A DNA stretch of 52,849 nt from an uncultured Clostridia bacterium (lineage in GTDB: Bacteria > Bacillota > Clostridia > Oscillospirales > Acutalibacteraceae): positions 1-52,849 of the forward strand of contig CAUBKG010000002.1 of NCBI GenBank assembly GCA_958436475.1, read 5' to 3'. Positions within the stretch are counted from its first letter, which is position 1. Each line of letters starts with the position of its first letter. Below, piece by piece: positions 1 through 7,453 of the stretch. The position numbers and the translations under genes are program-made. The notes beneath the pieces were generated by a model. The model did not search any database. It was given only the letters and a program-made list of their open reading frames with translations, and was not told the DNA's origin.

Positions 1-54
1 TATCCTACATCAGGGGGCTTCTTGTCTATTGTCCGTTTTTACTGGGGCGGTGCA
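1..54. mobile_element. Terminal inverted repeat of an IS3-type element (left edge)
   Basis: The first 54 bases match, as reverse complement, the outer end of the IS copy that starts at 52530. The shared core TGTCTATTGTCCGTTTTTAC is identical, with a few differences elsewhere. The element appears to end in GGTGCA at 54, consistent with TG...CA ends in this family. It could be the right end of a same-orientation copy or the left end of an inverted copy; the visible stretch does not decide. Confidence 0.75.
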
Positions 55-183
55 CAAGTGATCTGCGCATATAAGACCATTTATCCCCCGCGCCGCAAAA
101 CCGGATTGATATTTCCCCGCCGGGGGGGCATGCTAACCGGGAAAGCATCTTATTTTTGCATAGATCACAAGGAGATGAGCATA

Positions 184-963
184 GTGGGACTCTTTGACGG
201 AAAAACGGCGATTATCACCGGCGGGGGCAAGGCCAAATCGATTGGGTACGGCATTGCCGTTGCCTATGCGAAGGAAGGGGCCGATCTGGTGCTGACCGGC
301 CGCAGCGAGCAGAAGCTGCTGGATGCGAAGGAGGAGCTGGAACGGCTTTACGGCGTCCGGGTCCTGGCCCTGCAGGCGGACGTTACGCCGGACGATGCCT
401 CGGAAGACCGGGTCAAGCGCGTGGTGCGGGAAACGATGAACGCCTTCGGCCGCATCGACGTGCTGATCAACAACGCGCAGGCGTCGGCCTCGGGCATTCC
501 GCTTGCCATGCAGACGAAGGACCATTTCGACCTCGGCATTTATTCCGGGCTGTATGCCGTTTTTTATTATATGCGGGAGTGCTATCCGCATCTCAAGGAG
601 ACGCAGGGTTCGGTGATCAACTTCGCCTCCGGCGCGGGGATGTTCGGCAACGCCGGGCAGAGCTCCTACGCCGCCGCAAAGGAGGGCATCCGGGGCCTTT
701 CCCGCGTTGCCGCGACCGAATGGGGCAAGGATAACATCAATGTAAACGTCGTCTGCCCGCTGGCAATGACCTCCCAGCTCGAGAATTTCAGGCTGGCCTA
801 CCCGGAAGCCTATGAAAAGAATCTGAAGGCCGTTCCCATGGGCCGGTTCGGCGATCCGGAAAAGGATATCGGCCGCGTGTGCGTGCTGCTCGGCTCGCCG
901 GATTTCAAATACATGTCCGGCGAGACCATCACGCTGGAGGGCGGCCTGGGCCAGCGCCCGTAA
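184..963 (+). CDS. SDR-family NAD(P)-dependent oxidoreductase
   Basis: This is a 259-residue short-chain dehydrogenase/reductase, a cytosolic single-domain Rossmann enzyme. Visible motifs are the N-terminal nucleotide-binding TGGG..SIGYG segment (about residues 11-22), NNAQ near residue 97 in place of the usual NNAG, a catalytic Ser in FASGAG, and the YAAAK catalytic Tyr/Lys pair. The length is normal for classical SDRs. The GTG at 184 is chosen because AAGGAG (169-174) lies 9 bases upstream; the ATG at 175 directly abuts that site and is less likely. The gene stands alone next to an IS end. The substrate is unknown; the end of the protein resembles enoyl-ACP-reductase-like and 3-oxoacyl-reductase-like SDRs, but I would not assign either. 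Confidence 0.85.
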   Translation: MGLFDGKTAIITGGGKAKSIGYGIAVAYAKEGADLVLTGRSEQKLLDAKEELERLYGVRVLALQADVTPDDASEDRVKRVVRETMNAFGRIDVLINNAQASASGIPLAMQTKDHFDLGIYSGLYAVFYYMRECYPHLKETQGSVINFASGAGMFGNAGQSSYAAAKEGIRGLSRVAATEWGKDNINVNVVCPLAMTSQLENFRLAYPEAYEKNLKAVPMGRFGDPEKDIGRVCVLLGSPDFKYMSGETITLEGGLGQRP

Positions 964-1151
964 AAGATCGTTTTGATTAGCCGGGGGCGGTTCCGGAGCC
1001 ATCCGGTGTGAAATCGAAGAAAGCAAAGAAAAACCATAGCCCGCTGTGACGCTTCTTCATACCGAACGCGCCGCGGCGGGCCATTTGTTTCTGCGGTTCC
1101 CCCTCGGGGCGGCGTGTAAAAGCTTGCCCTCATATTCAAATATTTACCACT

Positions 1152-1206
1152 ATCTTTTTTTCGGATATATGTTACCATGAGGCTGTAAGAAGTTACAATT
1201 TGTAAC
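1152..1206 (+). promoter_or_regulatory. Possible promoter and 15-bp palindrome upstream of the CAP gene
   Basis: A perfect palindrome, GTTACAA-T-TTGTAAC, occupies 1192-1206, about 30 bases before the start codon. A weak TTTACC-17-TATATG promoter match lies just upstream, around 1145-1173. The palindrome could be an operator for an unseen dimeric regulator. No T-run follows it, so it is not a terminator. Confidence 0.4.
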
Positions 1207-1238
1207 CATTTCGTTTCAGGAACAGGAGGTAACATGAA

Positions 1239-2126
1239 ATGAAACGTTTTTTATCGATTTTGATCGCGGGCGTCACCCTGATGGCCGCCGTTCTGATTCC
1301 ACTCGATGCGAAGCGCTCCCATCCGATCGAGATACATGACCCGGCAGGGGAACCCCCCACGCTGTCGGCTGAGGAAAACAGCACCGGGGCCGCCTCTGGG
1401 GAAACGCGCGGGCCGGAAGCGTTCCCTGTGCCGGAAGCATCCGGCGGGGAGACGCAGCCGCACTCGGCTGAGGAAGCGGAAGCCCCGGCAGAAGCTGCGC
1501 AGGAGCCCGGCGGCACGCAGCAGAAGCAGGCCTCCACGAAGGCGAGCCAATCCCCCCAGGCAGAGTCTGCACGCCCGGCGCCCACCACTCCGCGGGCTAC
1601 AAAGCCGTCCGCCACAAAACCGGCGGCAACGGAACAGGCGACTTCCGGCATCAAATGGCCCACACGGCCCGTGCAGCTGCCGGCCCAGCCGGCTACCCGG
1701 CCCCCACAAACGCCTACGAAGCCGGCCGCGCCGGATACCGGAAGCGGAAACCAATCTTATGTGGATCGGGTGGTGGAGCTCGTCAATCAGGAGCGCGCCA
1801 AGGGGGGCTTAAAGCCCCTCACCGTGAACCGGTCCGCTGAGGCGGCGGCGCTGGTGCGCGCCAAGGAGACGGAAAAGTCCTTCTCCCACACGAGGCCGAA
1901 CGGCAGCAGCTTCAGCACCGCGCTGACCGAGCAGGGCGTGAGCTACCGCACCGCGGGCGAGAATATCGCCTGGGGGCAGAGGTCGCCCGAGCAGGTTATG
2001 CAGGGCTGGATGAACAGCTCCGGCCACCGCGCCAATATTATGAACCCGAAGTTCACTTCCATCGGCGTGGGCTATTACCGCAGCGCCTCCGGCACGAATT
2101 ACTGGACGCAGCTGTTCATCGGGTAA
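1239..2126 (+). CDS. Secreted CAP/SCP-domain protein (YkwD-like)
   Basis: This 295-residue protein has an N-terminal signal/anchor (about residues 5-22), a long low-complexity Ala/Pro/Thr/Glu linker (about 30-165), and a C-terminal CAP (SCP/PR-1) domain from about 170 to the end. The CAP part has the hallmark HTRPNG, GENIAWG and GHRANIMNP segments. YkwD-like proteins are widespread in spore-forming Firmicutes, but their biochemical role is unsettled. The start at 1239 has AGGAGG at 1224-1229. An ATG at 1234 in the same stretch opens a two-codon frame that stops immediately, so it is not used. The linker suggests that the CAP domain is held away from the cell surface. A strong terminator follows. 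Confidence 0.88.
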   Translation: MKRFLSILIAGVTLMAAVLIPLDAKRSHPIEIHDPAGEPPTLSAEENSTGAASGETRGPEAFPVPEASGGETQPHSAEEAEAPAEAAQEPGGTQQKQASTKASQSPQAESARPAPTTPRATKPSATKPAATEQATSGIKWPTRPVQLPAQPATRPPQTPTKPAAPDTGSGNQSYVDRVVELVNQERAKGGLKPLTVNRSAEAAALVRAKETEKSFSHTRPNGSSFSTALTEQGVSYRTAGENIAWGQRSPEQVMQGWMNSSGHRANIMNPKFTSIGVGYYRSASGTNYWTQLFIG

Positions 2127-2169
2127 AAAAACCGGGAAAGGGCGGCGTTTCCTTTGGAAGCCGCGCCCC

Positions 2170-2206
2170 AAGGCCGCGCTCTCAGATGAAGAGCGCGGCC
2201 TTTTTG
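2170..2206 (+). terminator. Rho-independent terminator after the CAP gene
   Basis: An 11-bp GC-rich stem (GGCCGCGCTCT pairing with AGAGCGCGGCC) with a 7-base loop is followed by TTTTT. Confidence 0.9.
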
Positions 2207-2277
2207 CGCCGTACCGGCGTTCCGGCCCGCGCCCTTCGGTCCTGCTTCTTAACCCTTTTTCAAACGGCGAAAAATTC

Positions 2278-2324
2278 TTGACATATATCACGTCGTGACA
2301 TATAATAATATCACAGTGTGATAT
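2278..2324 (+). promoter_or_regulatory. Sigma-A promoter overlapped by twin PadR-type operators
   Basis: TTGACA (2278-2283) and TATAAT (2301-2306) are separated by 17 bases, a consensus promoter. A near-perfect dyad centred at 2293 (ATATATCACG-T-CGTGACATAT) fills the spacer. A perfect 8-1-8 dyad centred at 2316 (ATATCACA-G-TGTGATAT) covers the transcription start. The two share ATATCAC half sites and their centres are 23 bases apart. This is the arrangement expected for autorepression by the PadR protein encoded next. Confidence 0.85.
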
Positions 2325-2352
2325 ATCATGATAAGATTGAGAGGCGGGCGTT

Positions 2353-2673
2353 ATGGAATTCGAGAAAATCAAAAAGCGGTTCCTTCCCATGAGCGAAACC
2401 ATGTATTATATCCTGTATTCCCTTCAGGAAGAGCGGCATGGGTATGGGATCATGCAGTATGTGAAGGATTTAACCGGCGGGCGGGTGGTGCTCGGCGCGG
2501 GCACCATTTACCAGAGCCTTTCGAAGCTCGAGCACGACGGCCTCGCGGCTCCCACACCGGAAACCGGGCGCCGGAAGGAATACCGCATCACCGATACCGG
2601 CCGGGAAATACTGCGCCTCGAATCCCGGCGCATTTGTGAGCTCTATGAAATTGCAAAGGAGGTTTTAGCATGA
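2353..2673 (+). CDS. PadR-family transcriptional regulator
   Basis: This 106-residue protein is a small winged-helix repressor of the PadR family. The ETMYYILYSLQEERHGYGI segment and the YQSLSKLEHDGL...GRRKEYRITDTGRE wing are typical. It is of the short PadR-s2 type with a minimal C-terminal dimerisation helix. The start ATG at 2353 follows GAGGCGGG. The stop overlaps the next start (ATGA), so it is translationally coupled to the DUF2812 gene, a common Firmicutes pairing. Regulation is probably autogenous through the twin dyads in its promoter. The ligand is unknown. Confidence 0.9.
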   Translation: MEFEKIKKRFLPMSETMYYILYSLQEERHGYGIMQYVKDLTGGRVVLGAGTIYQSLSKLEHDGLAAPTPETGRRKEYRITDTGREILRLESRRICELYEIAKEVLA

Positions 2674-3209
2674 GCGAAAGAAAAACCGTTTGGTTTTCCA
2701 TGTTCCGCAGAATGGTTCCGGCGGATTATGAGCAATGGCTGGAAGAGCTCGCGCGGGAGGGCTGGAACGTGGAGAAAATAGGCCAGTTCGGTTCCATCTG
2801 CATGACCTTCCGGAAAACGGAACCGAAGCAGTACCGCTATGTGTTTGACTTAAACGCCTTTCCGAACAACGATTACCGCAGTATGTATGAGCAGTTCGGC
2901 TGGGAATACGCGGGGCGCATGTCTAGCTGCTTCGTGTGGCGGAAGGAGTATACGGGCGAACGCCCGGAATCCTTCACCGATGCGGAAAGCCTCGTGAAGC
3001 GCAACCGGAGGGTGCTCGCCGCGGTGGCCGTCTGCTTTGCCGCCTTCGTCCTCGCCTGCCTCATCCTGCTCGCGGGAATCGGCTTGTGCCTCTGGCGCGG
3101 CAGAACGGAAAAGCTCTGGGGGCTCGGCGCGGAAACGCTGGTTCTGGGGCTTATCACCGTCTATCTCGGCTGGGCCGTCGCCAAAATCCGGCACAATATC
3201 GAGCGGTAA
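2670..3209 (+). CDS. DUF2812 domain-containing membrane protein
   Basis: The protein has 179 residues. The N-terminal part (about 1-95) is soluble and carries the DUF2812 pattern: an EQWLEELAREGW helix followed by a YRYVFD strand. Two hydrophobic helices follow at about 113-137 and 150-168. DUF2812 proteins are usually co-encoded with PadR regulators, as here with a 4-base overlap, and are probably controlled by them. The biochemical function is unknown. The family call rests on sequence pattern and on the genomic partner. Confidence 0.85.
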   Translation: MSERKTVWFSMFRRMVPADYEQWLEELAREGWNVEKIGQFGSICMTFRKTEPKQYRYVFDLNAFPNNDYRSMYEQFGWEYAGRMSSCFVWRKEYTGERPESFTDAESLVKRNRRVLAAVAVCFAAFVLACLILLAGIGLCLWRGRTEKLWGLGAETLVLGLITVYLGWAVAKIRHNIER

Positions 3210-3225
3210 AAAAGCACAGAAGCAT

Positions 3226-3519
3226 TTGGAGCAGCCGGGCGCGGCCCTGCTCGCCGTTCTGGCGGCGGCGCTTCTCTATGTGCTGCCCGGCGTCAGGCAG
3301 GTTTATGCAGGGGTCATGAGCGAGCATGCGTGCCGGGTCTTTGCCGGTCACGGGATTCCGGCGAGCTTCCGGGTTCGGGTGGGCGCAGTCCGAAACCGCG
3401 CCGGTACCGGCTTCTGCCCGATGGAAACAGCCGTGCGGGATGTGGATGACCCGGCTGAGGCGCTGCCGGTCATAGAAGAAACCCTCCGGCGCTTGCAGCA
3501 GGAAAAACAGGGAGTGTGA
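3226..3519 (+). pseudogene. DUF1893 protein fragment, N-terminal half missing
   Basis: This frame encodes the C-terminal part of a DUF1893 protein: AALLYVLPGVRQVYAGVM, then the family hallmark NRAGTGFCPMETAV and a DPAEALPVIEETLRRL helix. Intact members have about 50 more residues at the N-terminus (from family knowledge), but here the frame runs straight back into the DUF2812 gene. The only start near the homology is a TTG at 3226 without a good ribosome site. It therefore looks like the 3' remnant of a gene cut by a deletion. A short expressed form cannot be excluded. Its stop codon lies inside the terminator stem. Confidence 0.7.
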
Positions 3520-3545
3520 GGATCATCCTCACACTCCTTTTGCTT
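3511..3545 (+). terminator. Terminator of the PadR-DUF2812 unit
   Basis: A perfect 12-bp stem (GGAGTGTGAGGA with TCCTCACACTCC) and a 3-base loop are followed by TTTTGCTTTTG. Confidence 0.9.
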
Positions 3546-3646
3546 TTGCCGGAATATAGCCTCGTACACCGGGGGATAAAAAGGGTGCGTTTATCCGCGG
3601 CCCTGTTTCGCTTGAGCGAGAATTCCTGCGGGAGATGTATGTGCGA

Positions 3647-3692
3647 TTGACAAACGAGGAAAACGTGATACAATAAGTATAAAAAGTTATAC
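3647..3692 (+). promoter_or_regulatory. Promoter with operator-like dyad for the AbrB-ABC operon
   Basis: TTGACA (3647-3652), a 16-base spacer and TACAAT (3669-3674) form a sigma-A promoter. Immediately downstream, at the expected start site, GTATAA-AAAG-TTATAC (3677-3692) is a perfect inverted repeat. It is a plausible site for the AbrB-like protein encoded by the first gene. Confidence 0.75.
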
Positions 3693-3726
3693 CAGTGTAA
3701 TAATTAGCCCAATGAGGAGGAGCCGC

Positions 3727-4035
3727 ATGAAGAAAAAGGACGGAAAGCAAAAAGCCCCGGAAGGGAAATATATGAGCTCCGTGAAGGTGGGGCCGAAGGG
3801 GCAGATCGTGATACCGAAGGAAGCGAGAGAAATGTTCGGCATAGAGCCGGGGGATACCCTTCTGCTCCTGGCGGACGTAAAGCAGGGAATCGCCATCCAC
3901 CGCATGGATTTCTTCACCCGCATGGCGGAAGCCATTTTCCGCCGCGGAAGGGGAGACTCGGATTACAGCGAAGGGGAAAAATCCTTTGCCGAAGCGGTGA
4001 TGCGGGAAGCGGAGGAAAAAGATGAACGCGATTGA
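3727..4035 (+). CDS. AbrB/MazE/SpoVT-family DNA-binding regulator
   Basis: This 102-residue protein has a swapped-hairpin AbrB-type DNA-binding domain near its N-terminus (about residues 16-60). The core VKVGPKGQIVIPKEAREMFG followed by IEPGDTLLLL is diagnostic. The C-terminal tail is charged and probably helical. ATG 3727 is preferred because GAGGAGGAG lies just before it; an in-frame ATG at 3712 precedes that site and has none of its own. The gene overlaps the ABC ATPase start by 14 bases. Such regulators commonly head ABC export operons in Clostridia and probably control them. The dyad in the promoter is a candidate target. Confidence 0.88.
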   Translation: MKKKDGKQKAPEGKYMSSVKVGPKGQIVIPKEAREMFGIEPGDTLLLLADVKQGIAIHRMDFFTRMAEAIFRRGRGDSDYSEGEKSFAEAVMREAEEKDERD

Positions 4036-4753
4036 TGTTCGGGGGCTTGCCCGGTCGTTCCGCGCGCGCCGCGCGGTAAACGGCCTCTCCCTTACCATAG
4101 AGGAAGGGGAAATTTTTGCCCTGCTCGGCCAGAACGGCGCGGGGAAAACCACAACGATCCGTATGCTCTGCGGCCTTCTGCGCCCCGATGCGGGAGACGC
4201 GTTTTTGCTGGGGAAAAGCGTGGTTTCCGAGCCGGAGGAGGTAAAAAGGATAATAAACGTTTCCCCGCAGGAAACAGCGGTGGCGCCAAAGCTTTCGGCA
4301 CAGGAAAACCTCATGCTCATCGCGCGGATTTACGGCGCGGGGAGAGAAGAGGCCGAGGCACGCGCCGCGGAAATGCTCCGGGCGTTCCATATGGAGGGGC
4401 GGGCAAAGGACCGTGCAAAATCGCTTTCCGGCGGCCTCCAGCGGCGGCTGAGTCTTGCCATGGCGCTGATTTCACAGCCCAAAATATTGTTTCTGGATGA
4501 GCCCACCCTCGGGCTGGACGTGCGCGCGCGGCTCGATTTGTGGGATTATATTCGCAGCCTCAAGGGGCGGATGACCATTGTGCTCACCACCCACTATCTG
4601 GAGGAAGCGGAATCCCTGGCCGACCGGATCGGTATCATGAGCCGGGGAGAAATGAAGCTCACCGGCACGGCAGAGAAAATCCGCGCACAGACGGGTACCG
4701 AAACGCTGGAGCAGGCGTTCCTCACGCTGACGGACGAGGAGGAAAACGAATGA
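4022..4753 (+). CDS. ABC transporter ATP-binding protein (ABC-2 export type)
   Basis: This is a 243-residue nucleotide-binding subunit. Walker A (GQNGAGKTT, about residues 36-44), a signature LSGGLQRR (about 135-142), Walker B ILFLDEP (about 155-161) and the switch His in TTH (191) are all intact, so it should hydrolyse ATP. The order of motifs and the short C-terminal extension fit the ABC-2/DrrA-like subfamily used for drug, lipid or peptide export. It overlaps both neighbours, so regulator, ATPase and permease form one translationally coupled operon. The substrate cannot be told from sequence. Confidence 0.93.
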   Translation: MNAIDVRGLARSFRARRAVNGLSLTIEEGEIFALLGQNGAGKTTTIRMLCGLLRPDAGDAFLLGKSVVSEPEEVKRIINVSPQETAVAPKLSAQENLMLIARIYGAGREEAEARAAEMLRAFHMEGRAKDRAKSLSGGLQRRLSLAMALISQPKILFLDEPTLGLDVRARLDLWDYIRSLKGRMTIVLTTHYLEEAESLADRIGIMSRGEMKLTGTAEKIRAQTGTETLEQAFLTLTDEEENE

Positions 4754-5487
4754 AGGCACTGATATTTGCATCCCGCACCCGGCGGGAAATCCTGCGGGAC
4801 CCGCTGAGCGCTGCGTTCGGTATCGGGTTCCCTGTGGTTCTCATCCTGCTCATTTCCCTGATGAAACAAAGTATTCCGGAAATGCCGGAGGGGATGTACG
4901 GCATCGAAAGCTTTGCCCCCGGCATGGCGGTGTTCGGCCTTTCCTTCCTGATGCTGTTCCTCGCCATGCTCATGACGAACGATGGAGCGAGCGCCTACCT
5001 GATGCGCCTTTTCGCCTCGCCCCTCACCGCGCGGGATTATATCGCGGGCTATGCCCTGCCCCTGTTCCCCATGGCGCTTTTGCAGGGAATCGTCTGTTTC
5101 GGTACAGCGGCCTTTTTCGGCCTCCGGCTGAACGCACGCCTGCTGCTGGCGCTCCTGCTCCTGCTGCCGGCGGCCGCGCTCTTCATCGGGCTCGGGCTTC
5201 TGCTGGGGGCCGTGCTGCGCAGCCCGCCGCAGGTGGGAGGGATCGGCTCGATCCTCATCAACATGGCTGCATGGCTGAGCGGCACCTGGTTTAGCCTCGA
5301 GATGATCGGCGGCGCGTTCCGCACGGTCTGCCTCCTCCTTCCCTTTGCCCATGCCGTGGAGCTGGTGAAGGCGGGGGTGCGGGGCAATTACTGGGATATC
5401 CCGATGCACCTTCTCTGGGTGCTGGGATATGCCGCGGTGATCTTTGCCGCCGCGGTTTTGCTCTTCCGCCGCCGGATGAAACGCTGA
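4750..5487 (+). CDS. ABC-2 type transporter permease
   Basis: This 245-residue integral membrane protein has about six predicted segments. The first is near residues 23-40, then clusters follow around 55-75, 98-120, 130-160, 168-195 and 220-240. This matches the ABC-2 permease fold. The start codon overlaps the ATPase stop in an ATGA arrangement. It should dimerise or pair with the upstream ATPase to form an exporter in the cytoplasmic membrane. The sequence between the first two membrane segments is short and extracellular. There is no second permease gene, so a homodimer is likely. Confidence 0.9.
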   Translation: MKALIFASRTRREILRDPLSAAFGIGFPVVLILLISLMKQSIPEMPEGMYGIESFAPGMAVFGLSFLMLFLAMLMTNDGASAYLMRLFASPLTARDYIAGYALPLFPMALLQGIVCFGTAAFFGLRLNARLLLALLLLLPAAALFIGLGLLLGAVLRSPPQVGGIGSILINMAAWLSGTWFSLEMIGGAFRTVCLLLPFAHAVELVKAGVRGNYWDIPMHLLWVLGYAAVIFAAAVLLFRRRMKR

Positions 5488-5513
5488 AGCAAAAGCGTCC
5501 TCCCCTATATGCA

Positions 5514-5554
5514 AAGCAGCCATCCCCGATATGAAAAGAGGATGGCTGCTTTTT
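5514..5554 (+). terminator. Terminator of the ABC operon
   Basis: AAGCAGCCATCC pairs with GGATGGCTGCTT around a 14-base loop, and the stem runs into TTTTT. Confidence 0.85.
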
Positions 5555-5605
5555 GCGAAAAAAGGCGGAACGGGAAAAAAGTTTTTTCTTTTTCTGTAAA
5601 GATGC

Positions 5606-5654
5606 TTGACAAAACTTTCCGGGGAGAGTATATTAATAACACAAGTTGTCATTA
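5606..5654 (+). promoter_or_regulatory. Promoter with Fur/PerR-like box
   Basis: TTGACA (5606-5611), 17 bases, and TATATT (5629-5634) form the promoter. A 21-base imperfect dyad at 5634-5654, of the form TAATnACAnnnnTGTnATTA, overlaps the start site. Its spacing and AT-rich arms resemble Fur/PerR boxes, which suggests autoregulation by the following gene. Confidence 0.75.
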
Positions 5655-5666
5655 GGGGCGGGAATT

Positions 5667-6047
5667 ATGAAAGACAGCCGTAACACCGTCCAGCGCCGGG
5701 TGGTTCTGGAAACGGTGCAGCAACTGAAAAACCATCCCACGGCGGAGGAGGTTTTTGGGGAAGCCCGCAAGCGGGTCGAGGGCATGAGCCTGCGCACGGT
5801 TTACCGGAATCTGAACCTGCTCGCCGAGCGGGGAGAGATCCGGAAGGTCCGCATTCCGAGCGGGGCAGACCGGTACGACTTCACGCTTTCGCCCCACCAC
5901 CATATCCGCTGCCGCGCCTGCGGGCGCGTATCCGATGTGGATATGCCGGCCGTGGAGCGCCTCACAGACCGTATCCTCGATGCCGGCGGCTATTCCGTGG
6001 AAGGGTATGATATCGTTTTCACCGGGCTGTGTCCCGATTGCAAATAA
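5667..6047 (+). CDS. Fur-family regulator, probably PerR-like
   Basis: This 126-residue protein has an N-terminal winged helix (LKNHPTAEEVF, then MSLRTVYRNLNLLAERGEI) and a C-terminal metal-binding dimer domain. The structural zinc site is visible as CRAC (about residues 86-89) and CPDC at the C-terminus. HHH near residue 80 supplies regulatory metal ligands. The ATG at 5667 follows GGGGCGGG. The gene sits 22 bases before rubrerythrin, and the pair looks like a peroxide-responsive operon, so a PerR role is more likely than iron control. This assignment is an inference; Fur, Zur and PerR cannot be separated with certainty here. Confidence 0.85.
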   Translation: MKDSRNTVQRRVVLETVQQLKNHPTAEEVFGEARKRVEGMSLRTVYRNLNLLAERGEIRKVRIPSGADRYDFTLSPHHHIRCRACGRVSDVDMPAVERLTDRILDAGGYSVEGYDIVFTGLCPDCK

Positions 6048-6069
6048 TTTATTTATGGAGGTACTTGTG

Positions 6070-6621
6070 ATGAGAGATGTAAGCGAACTGAAAGGCACCA
6101 AAACCGAAAAGAATCTGCAGGAAGCATTCGCGGGTGAATCCCAGGCGCGCAACAAATATACATATTATGCTTCCAAGGCCCGGAAAGACGGCTTCGTTCA
6201 GATCGCCAAGATTTTTGAAGAGACTGCGGCCAATGAGAAGGAGCATGCGGAGCTTTGGTTCAAGGCTCTGCACGGCGATAAGATCCCGGATACCGCCGAG
6301 AACCTCCTCGATGCGGCAAACGGCGAAAACTTCGAGTGGACCGATATGTACGACCGCATGGCAAAGGAAGCGAAGGAAGAGGGCTTCGACCATCTCGCAT
6401 ACCTGTTCGAGGCGGTCGGCAAGATCGAAAAAGAACACGAAGAGCGTTACCGCAAGCTGCTCGCCAATGTGGAAGGCGGCCTCGTCTTCTCCCGCGACGG
6501 CGATATGATCTGGCAGTGCTCCAACTGCGGCCACATCGTGGTAGGCAAGAGCGCGCCGGAAATCTGCCCGGTGTGCAAGCATCCGAAGGCTTATTTCCAG
6601 CTCAAAGCGGAAAATTATTGA
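6070..6621 (+). CDS. rbr: Rubrerythrin
   Basis: This 183-residue enzyme is a cytosolic di-iron peroxidase that reduces hydrogen peroxide in anaerobes. The N-terminal ferritin-like four-helix domain (about 1-145) has the paired carboxylate motifs ESQARNKY, EETAANEKEHAE and EAVGKIEKEHEERY. The C-terminal rubredoxin domain (about 150-175) has CSNCG and CPVCKHP. Both domains are complete and in the standard order. The ATG at 6070 follows GGAGG with 8 bases between; an in-frame ATG at 6055 overlaps that site. It is the second gene of the Fur-led unit, so peroxide probably induces it. Confidence 0.97.
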   Translation: MRDVSELKGTKTEKNLQEAFAGESQARNKYTYYASKARKDGFVQIAKIFEETAANEKEHAELWFKALHGDKIPDTAENLLDAANGENFEWTDMYDRMAKEAKEEGFDHLAYLFEAVGKIEKEHEERYRKLLANVEGGLVFSRDGDMIWQCSNCGHIVVGKSAPEICPVCKHPKAYFQLKAENY

Positions 6622-6646
6622 TTGCCCGGCAGGCACATCCCTCCCC

Positions 6647-6677
6647 GCACGGCAAAAGCCGCGCTTTTCTGTTTTTG
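6647..6677 (+). terminator. Terminator after rubrerythrin
   Basis: GCACGGC pairs with GCCGCGC (one mismatch) around AAAA, followed by a T-rich tract. Confidence 0.65.
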
Positions 6678-6699
6678 GAGCATTTATGCGTGGAAAAAA

Positions 6700-7158
6700 C
6701 CCCCAGTTTTACTGGGGGAAGATAAAAAACTTTAGTAAATAAAAACCTCCTTGTTGTAAAATAGTAGTGGTTTGGCGACCGCATTACTAAAACAACAAGG
6801 AGGTTTTTGGCAAATGAAGAACGAAATAAAAAGCACAGCACATTCCAAATATCGCTGTGAATATCATATAGTATTTGCACCGAAATACAGAAGAAAAGAG
6901 ATATACGGGCAAGTGAAAAAAGATATCGGAGAGATATTAAGAAAATTGTGCGAGCAAAAAGGAGTGGAGATAATAGAGGCAGAAGCCTGCCCAGACCACA
7001 TACATATGCTTGTAAGTATTCCGCCGCATTTAAGTATAGCACAGTTTATGGGATATCTCAAAGGAAAAAGTAGCTTGATGATATTCGATAGGCACGCAAA
7101 CTTAAAGTATAAGTATGGACAGAGAAGTTTTTGGTGTAGAGGATATTTTGTGAATAAA
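6700..7158 (+). mobile_element. IS200/IS605-type element, 3' truncated
   Basis: The left end begins with a hairpin (CCCCCAGT-TTT-ACTGGGGG, 6700-6718), as usual for IS200-like elements. A long inverted repeat pairs AAAAACCTCCTTGTTGT (6741-6757) with ACAACAAGGAGGTTTTT (6792-6808). It would hide the transposase ribosome site, a known self-repression device of this family. The right end is absent: sequence homology to the transposase stops near 7152 and a DUF3021 gene remnant begins. Confidence 0.85.
6814..7152 (+). pseudogene. tnpA: IS200-like Y1 transposase TnpA, truncated
   Basis: About 113 residues of a HUH-type transposase are present. The HUH metal-binding motif is intact as CPDHIHMLV (about residues 59-67), and the FAPKYRR, FMGYLKGKSS and FWCRGYFV blocks are recognisable. 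The C-terminal helix with the catalytic tyrosine, normally about 15 residues beyond the last block, is missing because the frame runs into unrelated sequence. The protein should therefore be inactive. ATG 6814 follows AAGGAGG (6797-6803), which lies in a sequestering stem. The open frame continues to 7422 by chance, without homology. Confidence 0.88.
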
Positions 7159-7159
7159 G

Positions 7160-7372
7160 CAAAGCGGCATATACTTTATGATTGCGTGTATTATTATGCT
7201 GCCAATTGCCTATGTTGCCAACTGGATGGATCATTCCATCGGCGGCTTTCTCTCCTATGTGGGAATTTTCGTGGCAATTTTTGTCGCTGTCTGGCTTGCA
7301 CAGTACCTGAGCTGGAAGCGAAAGATAAAGAAAATGAACGCTCTCGTCAAAAAAGAGGAAGGGAAAGAATAG
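7160..7372 (+). pseudogene. DUF3021 membrane protein, C-terminal remnant
   Basis: The frame encodes the last third of a DUF3021 protein: YFMIACIIMLPIAY, a second hydrophobic helix (YVGIFVAIFVAVWLAQYL) and the characteristic SWKRKIKKMN tail. Full-length members have about 80 more residues with two further membrane helices and are normally paired with a LytTR regulator (family knowledge). Neither is present. The fragment starts exactly where the IS200 transposase breaks off, so one deletion probably removed the 3' end of the IS and the 5' part of this gene. A short ATG-initiated product from 7178 (64 residues) is possible but unlikely to be functional. Confidence 0.72.
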
Positions 7373-7420
7373 ATGTAACAGACAGAAAGCCGAATTGTTT
7401 GAACTGTATAATCGACATAT

Positions 7421-7453
7421 AGCCGCTTGGTTTTGAAAAATCGGGCGGCTCTT
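7421..7453 (+). terminator. Terminator after the DUF3021 remnant
   Basis: AGCCGC pairs with GCGGCT around a loop of about 20 bases and is followed by CTTTCTATT. It is probably the original terminator of the decayed gene. Confidence 0.55.

Noticed and set aside
133..1026. Long antisense frames opposite the SDR gene and opposite many other GC-rich genes.
   Set aside because: They are mirror effects of codon bias in GC-rich DNA, without ribosome sites or recognisable domains.
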